Assembly: GCA_036987155.1 (NCBI GenBank)
Contig: BTXY01000005.1
Location: 1 to 47,737, forward strand
Source: Microsyncoccus archaeolyticus
GTDB lineage: Bacteria; Patescibacteriota; Minisyncoccia; Minisyncoccales; Minisyncoccaceae
DNA length: 47,737 nucleotides
Direction: 5' to 3'
Shown here: positions 39,585 to 47,737 of the stretch, piece after piece
Numbering within the stretch: the stretch's first letter is position 1
Layout of the letters: every line of letters begins with the position of its first letter
Position numbers and translations under genes: made by a program
Notes under the pieces: generated by a model
What the model saw: only the letters and a program-made list of their open reading frames with translations
Databases searched by the model: none
What the model was told of the DNA's origin: nothing

Positions 39585-42500
39585 TTAAGGATTAATTTCT
39601 CTCCATTTTGGCAAAATTGGAATAGATAATGTCCCTTCTCCCTCTCCTCCACATTCTGAACCAGTTATTTTTAATCTTGGCTTTAAAGCAATCTCTATTC
39701 CGTCATATTTAACAACTGTATTTAGGCTGGAAGATGTTGTGGATTCTTGATATGTTACTCCAACTGTTGTTGGCATTGTCCATGCAAATGTATTATTTCC
39801 AGTTCCAGCTCCAGTTCCACATAATACTGGTGCATTTGTTGAAGAATCATAACAAATACTACATTTCCATCTTGAATCATCTGGATCTAATACTGGTGTT
39901 CCTGTAGCTGGGGTCCAACAAATAGGATAGCATGGATCAGATGTATTTATTACTCCTCCAATGGTCGAAACCGTAGAACAATACCTTATATCTGAACCAA
40001 TTGTTGCAATAGATTTATCAGCAACAATTCTTACTATTGGATAATGATGAGAAGGAGTAGACAATGTTCCTGAATATTTTATCCATTCTGATTCTTGAGA
40101 ACTATTATTTTTAACTTTAACCCACCAATAATATATACCATTATATGAAATCTGACCTGAAAGAGTTGGATTATTCTTAACGCTTACTCCGTAAGATGCT
40201 GTATTTTTGTTGTAAGTAATAACACTATCAACTGCTCCTGATGTCGATATCCAATCAGTCTCAACTAAATTCGGACTATTAACATTATCGGCATTGTCAA
40301 GCACAAACTTATAACTTGTTATTGTTGCTAATGGATTAGAGTCAGTATATGTAAATTGAAATTCTAAATCAGCATTTCTTCCAGAAGTTATCGTTGTTGC
40401 ATCAAGTGGATTAACATAATAATGGGTACAATACCAACAAGAATCATCTGAATTAATATCAATTGGGGCTTTAAGGTTTTCTGCTGATGGACCAGATTCT
40501 AATCTGCTAGCCGTACAACTCACGCTTGCTAAATCAGAATCCTCTTCTCCTAAAGATATCGTTGGTTCAGAAGAAGTGTATTTTCTAACAAAAATCCAGT
40601 CAGAATAAAAATTACCAGTAACAGAATATGCAGAGAATTCTATTCTGTTTGTAATTGACCAATTGTAATAAGAGATTCCTGTTAAAGAAGACCCTCCATC
40701 TACATATAAACCATGACTTGATCCATTGTCTATTATCTTGAATTTATACCATTGGTCAGCAGTATATGACTGAAGCACTCCCCAATCTGAAGAATTAAGA
40801 TAATTAATATTGCCACTTCTAAAAGCAGCTGTAGAACGAGTATTTGTTGCGTTTCTAAAGGCCCTGACTTGATAAACGCTTCCTGAACCAGTAGAACCTG
40901 CTTTCATTCTTGTCTCTAGAACATAATTAGATCCAAAAGTATGGTTTTTATAAATACCAGTATCAGTTGTTCCTCCTATAGAACTGCCTTTTAACATGTT
41001 GTTTTCTATACTAAAAATATTAACATCTTCTACCCAATCATTTCCAACATCACTGCTATTCGCCCTATTAAAATCATCGAAAAATTCAAATGTATTAATT
41101 CCATTAGAAGTTGTAGAAACAGAAGTGTTTCCATAATACATATAGATTGTATTGTCTCCCAAAGACAAAGAAGGAATTTTTACCCAAAAAGTAGCTGAAA
41201 CTCCTGTGTTTACAGATTCGTTCCAATAATTTAATTCTGTAACACCGTCAGATAATGTAAACCTTATATCATTAAAACTATCTAACATGTCAGAATCATA
41301 AGTAGCATCGATCCTAACCTGATAATCTGTTAACGATGCAGAAGAAGAAACGGTGACTGGTTTTCTTTTTAACCAACCAGAAAGCCACGATGAAGAAGAT
41401 CCTATACAAGACCAACTTTCTGACCCTCCTTGTGGTGGAAATGCTGGGTTTATTGGAGATGCTGTTCCTGTTGCACAAAAAGTATCTGTACCATAGCTTG
41501 TGTCAGCTGAAGCATAGGTTTTTTCTGCTGTTCCACAAGAACCAACAATCATTTTATTTGCAGAACAATTTGCTGTTGTTCCACCATCAATACCCGTACA
41601 CGTCCATGTCCAAGGACCTGTTCCTAATACTCCAGTAGCATTTCCTTCTGCACAAAGGTTTTCTGTTGGAGCTGATGAAAAACTCTGTCCATCAGATAAA
41701 CCACAAGAACCATTAATTAAATTTGAGATTGTTGAAGTCCCATTGATTTGAACTGGAGAAGTCCCATTGATTGTTCCATAAGAAAGAATAACTTCAGTAG
41801 AAATATTTGAAATTTCTAATTCTATTGTTTGAGCAGCTGTTGCACCAGAAGCAATATCTAGGACCGGATAAATACATACTCTAGAAGAAACAATAGGCAT
41901 TATTCCAGTAATTATTGCTTTTTGCGAAGAGTCAAATGAAGCTGCTGTTCCAAATAATGTTTCGTCCCCATCATAATTGCAAGTAGCTGCTGTTTCATAA
42001 TATAGTTTTAAATTTGAAAGGTTAGCATTAGCATCTATTGTTCCTGTTTCGCTAATCGTGATTTGATTCAAATTAACTGATCCTAAATTGGATTGGAAAG
42101 TAAATGCTCCTCCAATATAATTATCAGTTGTATTTTTATTTACATTCGCTATTTGCGTTCCAGTAGAACTAATTGTAATAATTGGATCTGGCATTAATTC
42201 CAAAACTGCTATTCTTGCATTATTAATTCCAGCAGCATAAGAAGCATTCTCTGCTCTATACTGCATTCTCCAAATAGACTGAGAATTTGTCAAAGATTCT
42301 TTTTTAATTGTAAAATACGGATAACCTCTGTTCGTTATATCTCTTGTTTCTATTAATGACTCTCCATAACCAGCACCATCCTTAGATAACTGCACATAAC
42401 TACTATATGAGGCATTAGCACCATCAATTCCAGCACATCCAATTATTAAATGATTACTTTCTTGAGTAGTTTGGGTTAGTGCTAAATAATTAGTGTATGA

Positions 42501-45008
42501 CGTTAACGTTGTTGTTAATCTTCCTTCTGCTGAGTCGTAGTAGTTATTATTAAACTCATCTGCCCTTAAAGCAATGATTCTTGCATTTGCTATACCTGCA
42601 GCATAAGAAGCATTTTCTGTGCTATATTGGATTTTTATTGTGTGAGATGCTGCAGTTAGATTAACTTTCTTAACCATTCCCCAAAGATATTTATTAATCG
42701 GATTAAATGTTTCTATATTATAATTACTATAAATAGAACTATCTATATTTAACTGGGCCCTAAAATCAACTGTATTATTAGCTCCATCTAAATCTGCTGT
42801 AGCAATAATAATATAGTCACCTGCAGTGCTTGGGGTAAATGTTAAATTAGCTGAATCAACATAAGCAGTTGAATTTGTCGTTGCTCTTGTTTCTAATTGA
42901 GCATATTGATCAGCACTATTCATCTTAATGGCTATTATCTTAGCATCTTTAATTCTCCCTATAGCAGCAGTATTATTAGTTTTATATTGTATCTTATATG
43001 TTTGTGCTTCTGGAGAAGATCCAAAAGAATCAATTCCGATTGCTCCTCCAGATATATAGTCAGATGGGTCTTTTGGCATATAAATTAGTTCGCTAAAATC
43101 TTTAACTGTTCCAGTTGTTCTAGTCAATTTTCCTTGAACACCATAAGAAACACTACTTTCATTCATAAGCCAAGAAGCAATAATCAAATAAGTAGAATTT
43201 GGATCTGGGATAAATGTTAATGTTGTTTTATCTTGATAATCAGTATTTGTATTCCAAGTAGACAAAGCAGTTGATTCTGAATAATAATATTGTCTATACT
43301 TAACAGAGCTTCTTGTAGCCGTACAAGTAGAACTTGTAGACCCTCCGTTTACACCAGAACAAGTCCAGTTTGCAGATCCACCTATTGAAGGAAATGTTGT
43401 GCTTGATGGATTTCCATTTTCACATTGAGTATATACTCCCCATTCAGAATCAGAAGAACTAAAAATATGTCCATTAGCTGTGCCACAAGTACCATTTACA
43501 GGAGTCAAGCTTGCCGAACAACTAACTGTTAAAGAATCGTTTCCCGTACAAGTCCAATTGTAAGTTGTTGTAGTTGTTACAGAAGATGCTGTTCCATATG
43601 TACAAAGATTTTCTTCTGGAGGATCTACAAAAGAACTACCATTTGCAGATCCACAACTTGTCTTATAAGTATAACAAGCAGCAGGCACTTCTGGACTATT
43701 TTCACAATTCCAGTACCATATGTTGCTATTTAAAACCAATGCCGTGTTAGTACTAGACACACAAAGATTTGTAGATGGTTGATCTTTTTTAATTGTGTTG
43801 TGAGAAGATCCACAAGAAAGACCTACTGTTCTTGAGGCACTACACGTCGGGCTTGTTGCTCCCCCATTTATACCAGAACAAGTCCAGTTTGCAGATCCAC
43901 CTATTGAAGGAAATGTTGTGCTTGAAGGCGTACCAGTAGCACATTGCGTGTATGGTGTCCAAGAAGAATCGGTTGAAGCAAAAATATGTCCATTGGCTGT
44001 GCCACATGTTCCATCTACTGGCGTTAATTTTGTTGCAGAACAATTAACACTACTACTTGCCCAAGTACAACTCCAATACCAATGACTCGCATCACTTGTT
44101 AATGTATGATTCGGCGTACATGAAGGACAAACAAATGTTGCGTAATATCCCACAGAACATAAATTCCCATCAGGCGGAGCCGAAGAATAACTTCCTCCAT
44201 TAGCAGATCCACAAGTAGCAGGTAAATAAGCGCCACAACCAGAGCTAATTGTTCCACCGTTTACTGGCTGACAACTCCAACCCCAGTTATTATTGTTACA
44301 ACTAGAATCTGAACAATAACTAGGAGCATAGTAATTTACCGACGTAGGACTTCCTGCTGAACAAAGATTAGTTGATGGAGAAGTTGAGGTATAGGTTCCA
44401 GCTGCAGACCCACAAGTACCATCAGTTAGCCTATTCGAAGAACAATTAGACGTTGTTCCGCCATTTATCCCATTACAGTTCCATGTATATGTAGTTGGAT
44501 TTGTTGTTACAGAAGATGCATTTCCTGCACTACAAAGATTTGTAGATGGCGCAGTAGAGAATGTTCCTCCATTAGAAGAACCGCAAACACCATTAACAAC
44601 TCTATTTGCTGAACAATTTGCTGTTGTCCCTCCATTTATTCCATTACAGCTCCATGTATATGTAGTTGTATTAGTTGTTACAGAAGATGCGTTACCTGCA
44701 CTACAAAGATTTGTAGATGGCGCAGTAGAAAATGTTCCTCCATTAGAAGAACCACAAACACCATTTGTTATTACTGTACAAGCTGTAAAAGTATTAATTC
44801 TTGCAACAACATATTCATTAATTTTAACAACATCATCATAATCCTTATTTCCATTAGCATTAACATCAATTATATCTAATGCTAAAGAAGAAAGATTAGA
44901 GAATGCATAGTTAACATCATTTTCATTAATAACACCGTTTTGGTCTGCGTCTCCATAATTACCACAAGGTTTAGATCTGCTTTGCGATGTAGTAAAGGTC
45001 CACTCCAC
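39585..45008 (-). CDS. Giant secreted surface protein, main part (1807 codons, 5' end frameshifted)
   Basis: Layout by residue: dockerin-like EF-hand pair (16-75: DADQNGVINENDV, DVNANGNKDYDDV), then eight Cys repeats (82 to about 565). Next come three beta-rich repeats (about 570-940: ASYAAG..NARI). Repeats 9 and 10 follow, the latter interrupted by a DUF2341/LamG-like unit. A conserved C-terminal region starts at SCWYC and ends GSECGGEGEG...PKWREINP. No LPXTG or membrane anchor is seen. The GTG at 45008 is only where this frame opens; a signal peptide lies in another frame upstream, so the natural gene probably runs 39585-45673. Likely an adhesin or surface-layer protein (inference). Confidence 0.8.
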   Translation of the reverse strand: MEWTFTTSQSRSKPCGNYGDADQNGVINENDVNYAFSNLSSLALDIIDVNANGNKDYDDVVKINEYVVARINTFTACTVITNGVCGSSNGGTFSTAPSTNLCSAGNASSVTTNTTTYTWSCNGINGGTTANCSANRVVNGVCGSSNGGTFSTAPSTNLCSAGNASSVTTNPTTYTWNCNGINGGTTSNCSSNRLTDGTCGSAAGTYTSTSPSTNLCSAGSPTSVNYYAPSYCSDSSCNNNNWGWSCQPVNGGTISSGCGAYLPATCGSANGGSYSSAPPDGNLCSVGYYATFVCPSCTPNHTLTSDASHWYWSCTWASSSVNCSATKLTPVDGTCGTANGHIFASTDSSWTPYTQCATGTPSSTTFPSIGGSANWTCSGINGGATSPTCSASRTVGLSCGSSHNTIKKDQPSTNLCVSSTNTALVLNSNIWYWNCENSPEVPAACYTYKTSCGSANGSSFVDPPEENLCTYGTASSVTTTTTYNWTCTGNDSLTVSCSASLTPVNGTCGTANGHIFSSSDSEWGVYTQCENGNPSSTTFPSIGGSANWTCSGVNGGSTSSTCTATRSSVKYRQYYYSESTALSTWNTNTDYQDKTTLTFIPDPNSTYLIIASWLMNESSVSYGVQGKLTRTTGTVKDFSELIYMPKDPSDYISGGAIGIDSFGSSPEAQTYKIQYKTNNTAAIGRIKDAKIIAIKMNSADQYAQLETRATTNSTAYVDSANLTFTPSTAGDYIIIATADLDGANNTVDFRAQLNIDSSIYSNYNIETFNPINKYLWGMVKKVNLTAASHTIKIQYSTENASYAAGIANARIIALRADEFNNNYYDSAEGRLTTTLTSYTNYLALTQTTQESNHLIIGCAGIDGANASYSSYVQLSKDGAGYGESLIETRDITNRGYPYFTIKKESLTNSQSIWRMQYRAENASYAAGINNARIAVLELMPDPIITISSTGTQIANVNKNTTDNYIGGAFTFQSNLGSVNLNQITISETGTIDANANLSNLKLYYETAATCNYDGDETLFGTAASFDSSQKAIITGIMPIVSSRVCIYPVLDIASGATAAQTIELEISNISTEVILSYGTINGTSPVQINGTSTISNLINGSCGLSDGQSFSSAPTENLCAEGNATGVLGTGPWTWTCTGIDGGTTANCSANKMIVGSCGTAEKTYASADTSYGTDTFCATGTASPINPAFPPQGGSESWSCIGSSSSWLSGWLKRKPVTVSSSASLTDYQVRIDATYDSDMLDSFNDIRFTLSDGVTELNYWNESVNTGVSATFWVKIPSLSLGDNTIYMYYGNTSVSTTSNGINTFEFFDDFNRANSSDVGNDWVEDVNIFSIENNMLKGSSIGGTTDTGIYKNHTFGSNYVLETRMKAGSTGSGSVYQVRAFRNATNTRSTAAFRSGNINYLNSSDWGVLQSYTADQWYKFKIIDNGSSHGLYVDGGSSLTGISYYNWSITNRIEFSAYSVTGNFYSDWIFVRKYTSSEPTISLGEEDSDLASVSCTASRLESGPSAENLKAPIDINSDDSCWYCTHYYVNPLDATTITSGRNADLEFQFTYTDSNPLATITSYKFVLDNADNVNSPNLVETDWISTSGAVDSVITYNKNTASYGVSVKNNPTLSGQISYNGIYYWWVKVKNNSSQESEWIKYSGTLSTPSHHYPIVRIVADKSIATIGSDIRYCSTVSTIGGVINTSDPCYPICWTPATGTPVLDPDDSRWKCSICYDSSTNAPVLCGTGAGTGNNTFAWTMPTTVGVTYQESTTSSSLNTVVKYDGIEIALKPRLKITGSECGGEGEGTLSIPILPKWREINP
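40500..41384 (-). other. DUF2341/LamG-like domain nested in Cys repeat 10
   Basis: SWSCIGSSSSW is the third-Cys part of a repeat. It is followed by LSGWLKRKPVTVSSSASLTD (DUF2341 start), DTYDSDM..FNDIRFTLSDG, IYMYYGN and a concanavalin-like stretch (FFDDFNRANSSDVGNDW...YSDWIFVRKY). Only then does the repeat resume with SVSCTASRL, its fourth Cys. Confidence 0.7.
43310..44765 (-). repeat. Eight tandem four-Cys protein repeats
   Basis: The unit is about 52-66 aa: CGSSNGGTF...NLCSAG...YTWSCNGINGGTTANCSANR. Units 1 and 2 are almost identical at the protein and DNA level. Units 5 and 8 form a second subtype (CGTANGHIF, FPSIGGSANWTCSG). Units 3, 4, 6 and 7 are more diverged. Two further units occur after the beta-rich repeats. 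Each unit probably forms two disulfides. Confidence 0.85.
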
Positions 45009-45673
45009 CCTATACCTCTGGCTCCATTTCCTCCGTTTCCACCATAAGCATAATAATATGCTGACCCTCCACCACCACCACCACCAGCTCCATATCCTTT
45101 TCCTCCTGTTCCCCCAGCGCCACCAGTTGTTCCAGTTGTATTTCCTCCTACTGTACCGTTTGTACTATAAGTAACACCATTATCATAAGCAACACTTCCA
45201 TTCCCCCCTGCTAAACCATTAGCAGTAGAGCTTGCAGCAACAGTACCTCCGGCACCACCAGATCCACCATTGGCCACAACAGTTAAAAAATTTGATGATC
45301 CTCCAGCGCTACCAGTAATTCCAGCTGAACCATTGCCGCCACCATTTGTTGCTCCAGCGCCACCAGCTCCAGCATGTATATTTGTAATTGCTACTCCTGG
45401 TGTTATGCTTGTCGATTGAGTAACTATTTGTCCTGCTCCTCCACCAGATCCACCACCACCACCATTATCAAAAGTTCTTCCTCCTCCGGTTCCACCACCA
45501 CCACCAGCTCCATAAGCAGTGACTGTAACGGAAGAAACATCTGTATATGGACAGGTCCAGGAACAAGTTTCCCCATAATTACACCAAGCTGTTAAAGCAA
45601 AGGCTTGGCTTGCAGAAAGAGAAAAAAATACTAAACCAATTATTAATATTTTAAATATATTTTTAATCTGCAT
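44882..45673 (-). CDS. N-terminal part of the giant surface protein: signal peptide and Gly-rich domain
   Basis: This 263-codon frame starts with a signal peptide (IFKILIIGLVFFSLSASQAFA). CNYGETCSWTC follows, then a Gly-rich region (about 55-228: YGAGGGGGTGGG, GGSGGAGGTVAASS, GYGAGGGGGGGSAYYYAYGG) of the kind found in bacterial surface and adhesin proteins. After GARGIGW the frame encodes junk (SGPLLHRKADLN), while the main frame of the giant gene opens at the same spot. A one-base change in a GGG run at 45008-45010 would fuse GARGIG to VEWTFTTSQS. I treat both as one gene. Confidence 0.75.
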   Translation of the reverse strand: MQIKNIFKILIIGLVFFSLSASQAFALTAWCNYGETCSWTCPYTDVSSVTVTAYGAGGGGGTGGGRTFDNGGGGGSGGGAGQIVTQSTSITPGVAITNIHAGAGGAGATNGGGNGSAGITGSAGGSSNFLTVVANGGSGGAGGTVAASSTANGLAGGNGSVAYDNGVTYSTNGTVGGNTTGTTGGAGGTGGKGYGAGGGGGGGSAYYYAYGGNGGNGARGIGWSGPLLHRKADLNLVVIMETQTKTVLLMKMMLTMHSLIFLL

Positions 45674-45693
45674 ATTATTGTTTATTTATATTG

Positions 45694-47737
45694 TTATTGA
45701 TTAATTTCTTTCCACTTTGGAAGAGGTGCAGCTCCTCCTATTTCTCCTCCTTCTCCCCCACACTCAGAGCCAGTAATTATTAATCTTGATTTAAATTGAG
45801 TATCAATATTTGTTGCTGTTAGGGTTGGATTTTCAGCATCAAGAGCACTTAAATTTCCTGTTCCACTTATAAGTGACCATGTAAAAGTATTTGGTGATAC
45901 ATTTTCTGTAGAACAATAAACAGGATTATTGCTTGAATCATAACAAACACTACATTTCCAATTTTCTGAAGTTAAGTCTGGGGTTCCTGTTCCAGGAGTC
46001 CAACAGGTTGTGTAACATGGGTCAGAAACATTGGCCACGTCAATTGTTGTACAAAGAGTTGTGCTTTCATTCAAAGCAAGCTTTGTTTTCTTTGGAACAA
46101 TTCTAACTAATGGAAATGCATGTTCAGGGGTAGCAAAAGTAGTTGGTGCTTCAATCCAATCAGAATTTGCAGATTCAGTTCCTCCGGACCTGGTTAACTT
46201 AATTTCGTCAACCCTAATCCACCCATAATGGTCTGAGCCATAATAATAATCTTCCCAAACAATTGCTAATTTTACTGTCTGTCCTTTATATGCACTAACA
46301 TCAATCACGTGATTTGCCCAATTGGTTGTAACCCAATTACGACCAGCTACTTGCCCTGAAACTTGAAATACCCAATCATCATTAATTTTTATTCCCGCAG
46401 GACCAGCCCAATAAGGGAAATATGTTCTTTCCCAGAAATCTAAATTAATTGTTCCAGAAACATTAGGAATTGTAATATTTTGATAAATCTCTTCTTTAAC
46501 AAGGGTTATTGAATAATCAATAAAACTTGTATAACTGCCTGCATAAGCACTAGTGTCGCTTACAGATTTTGTACTTGCTCCTCCAGCAGAGGACCAACCA
46601 GTCCATGTTCCATCAAAAGAACCGTTGACAATAGGATCTGTAAATTCATCACCAGTATATACTTTAACCCACCAATGATAAGTTTGATTATATGGTATTT
46701 GATTTAAAATAGAAGATGCACTTCTTTTAACAGAAATATTATTTCCTCCCCAACTACTATATGTAATTTCTGATTCGACTGGCAAAGAAGCAACTGGAAT
46801 TTTAGTTGTTGTAATTAAAGCATTGTTAACATTTGCATCTGTTCCAATTGCAAACTGGTATCCAGTTATTAATGCGCTAGGATTAATATCATTATATGTA
46901 AATTTAAATTGTAAATTCTCTGAATTTCCAGAAACTATATTCCCTGCGCTTAAATATTCGTTACAATACCAACAAGAAGAATTGCTATTAATATCTAGTG
47001 GTGATTTAAGATTGGTTGCATAAGGACCACTAAAAGTTCTCGTTGCAGAGCAGCTATCTGTTGTTCCTGCACTACTATTTTCTTCCGTCCCCCATCCATT
47101 TGTTGTTGGTTCAGTTGCTGCATATTTTCTAATAAACGACCAATCTTGTTCTCCAGTACCTCCAGAAAAATTATATGAAGCTAGTCCCATCAACCCATCT
47201 GGAACAGTAGTATAATAAGTTTTAATAAAATTATTATCAATATATAATTCAGAATATGAACTAGTGAGAATAATCTTAACCCTATAAACTGTATTAAAAT
47301 TAAGAGAGCCATCAGTAGCAGAACAATTTCCACTACTATCGTTTACATTACATAAATAACGAGTTGAAACTTGAAGATACACGCTATCCCCACTGCTTGA
47401 CGAAGTAGTGCTTCCTGTGCCCCAATCTTTATAATTAGAAAAGGTGTTAACTTTAGCCTCATAGACAAATGGACTGGAGGCTACGTTTTCGTCATGGAAA
47501 TTTGTATTTGAATAACCATGCCACTGAATAAATGTATTAGCTCCAGAACTAGCAGTAATAGCAATATTATTCCCATAATATACATAAATTGTAGAATCTC
47601 CATTTGGAATTGATGGAACCTTTACCCAAACAATTGCTGAGGTTGAATCTGTTTTTGATTCAAGCCAATAGCTTAATTCTGTTGTTCCATCTCCAGAAGT
47701 AAACCTTAAGTCATCAAAATCAGCTTGCATATCAGAA
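45694..47737 (-). CDS. Second giant surface protein, 5' end outside the window
   Basis: At least 680 codons remain and the frame is open to the window edge. Order: DUF2341 (SDMQADFDDLRFTSGDG..., IYVYYGN), a LamG-like stretch (TNFHDENVASSPFVYEAKVN...EQDWSFIRKY), a last Cys of a repeat (DSCSATRTFSGP), and the conserved region from SCWYC. An inserted jelly-roll-like domain follows, then the shared C-terminus ending GSECGGEGGEIG...LPKWKEINQ. It is a paralog of the downstream giant protein, 20 nt from its signal-peptide start, so the two are probably co-transcribed. Any signal peptide lies outside the window. Confidence 0.85.
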   Translation of the reverse strand, partial: SDMQADFDDLRFTSGDGTTELSYWLESKTDSTSAIVWVKVPSIPNGDSTIYVYYGNNIAITASSGANTFIQWHGYSNTNFHDENVASSPFVYEAKVNTFSNYKDWGTGSTTSSSSGDSVYLQVSTRYLCNVNDSSGNCSATDGSLNFNTVYRVKIILTSSYSELYIDNNFIKTYYTTVPDGLMGLASYNFSGGTGEQDWSFIRKYAATEPTTNGWGTEENSSAGTTDSCSATRTFSGPYATNLKSPLDINSNSSCWYCNEYLSAGNIVSGNSENLQFKFTYNDINPSALITGYQFAIGTDANVNNALITTTKIPVASLPVESEITYSSWGGNNISVKRSASSILNQIPYNQTYHWWVKVYTGDEFTDPIVNGSFDGTWTGWSSAGGASTKSVSDTSAYAGSYTSFIDYSITLVKEEIYQNITIPNVSGTINLDFWERTYFPYWAGPAGIKINDDWVFQVSGQVAGRNWVTTNWANHVIDVSAYKGQTVKLAIVWEDYYYGSDHYGWIRVDEIKLTRSGGTESANSDWIEAPTTFATPEHAFPLVRIVPKKTKLALNESTTLCTTIDVANVSDPCYTTCWTPGTGTPDLTSENWKCSVCYDSSNNPVYCSTENVSPNTFTWSLISGTGNLSALDAENPTLTATNIDTQFKSRLIITGSECGGEGGEIGGAAPLPKWKEINQ
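46165..46640 (-). other. Inserted carbohydrate-binding-like domain in the second giant protein
   Basis: About 155 residues (NGSFDGTWTGWSSAGG, INLDFWERTYFPYW, KLAIVWEDYYYGSDHYGWIR, VDEIKLTRSGG) sit between YHWWVKVYTGDEFTDPI and NSDWIEAP. In the paralog those two flanks are joined directly (YYWWVKVKNNSSQESEWIKY). The fold pattern recalls CBM-type jelly rolls. Confidence 0.65.

Noticed and set aside
43310..44765. Regularly spaced DNA similarity that might look like a CRISPR array or tandem DNA repeat
   Set aside because: The period follows an open frame with conserved Cys, Trp and Gly codons; units differ in length and have no constant short repeat or unique spacers.
45008..45010. Phase-variable homopolymer switch of the giant gene
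   Set aside because: The G run is only three bases long, too short for typical slipped-strand variation; error, decay or programmed shifting are better explanations.
45374..45595. Plus-strand open frame rich in Ser and Thr opposite the Gly-rich domain
   Set aside because: GGN glycine codons on the minus strand automatically give stop-poor NCC/CCA-type frames on the other strand; no start signal supports it.

Overview
The window looks like a piece of a small, AT-rich bacterial genome of the Candidate Phyla Radiation (Patescibacteria, probably a parcubacterial-type lineage). The reasons are inferential. Genes are packed tightly, with many 1-14 nt overlaps. There are tandem VirB2/TrbC-type pilins, a minimal iscS-iscU pair, a shortened IF-2, a DUF2207 protein with a Gly-rich tail, and very large Cys-repeat/DUF2341 surface proteins. 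TGA is used as a normal stop, so UGA-to-Gly recoding (SR1/Gracilibacteria) does not apply. No rRNA, CRISPR array, IS element or replication origin was seen.

Layout. 1-2.9 kb: tRNA-Ser(GCT), then an accessory block with an HNH nuclease, a 72-aa protein overlapping an SDH/ClpP-fold protease, and a methyltransferase, interspersed with short antisense gene tails. 2.9-9.8 kb: HD hydrolase, glycosyltransferase, tRNA-Ser(TGA), DUF2207 protein, iscU-iscS (minus), and a membrane protein with a pilin-like end. 9.8-16.7 kb: tRNA-Arg(GCG)-recG, phosphoesterase and GT2 behind tRNA-Glu (minus), tsaD-prsW-hsp20. 16.7-22.7 kb (minus): tRNA-Val, rplS, four tRNAs, a degenerate MBL protein, gyrA, a methyltransferase and three pilins, ending in a hairpin and tRNA-Leu(TAG). 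22.7-30.7 kb: tRNA-Ile(TAT), an HTH protein, ftsH, rpsA, a 3D-domain protein, tRNA-Leu/Cys, rbfA-infB-DUF4446, tRNA-Ser, an FAD oxidoreductase, tRNA-Gly and tRNA-Pro. 30.7-39.5 kb: a Cys-rich DUF2769 protein, tRNA-Arg/His, small hypotheticals, a lipoprotein, PMM/PGM and an inositol phosphatase, an HtrA-like protease, tRNA-Arg/Ala, HU and RNase Y. 39.5 kb to the end (minus): two paralogous giant secreted proteins. One is split by a frameshift and the other runs off the window.

Gene expression is the most striking theme. Twenty tRNA genes are scattered among protein genes. Several protein genes start 0-10 nt after a tRNA 3' end; in one case the A of the encoded CCA is the A of the ATG. rplS ends inside the following tRNA. 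Five sigma70-like promoters place the ATG 6-8 nt after the -10 box, which predicts leaderless mRNAs. Other genes have clear Shine-Dalgarno leaders. The decoding set includes tRNA-Ile(UAU) and tRNA-Arg(GCG), both unusual in bacteria.

All assignments come from reading the sequence and from family knowledge. No searches were run. Promoters and terminators are by eye.
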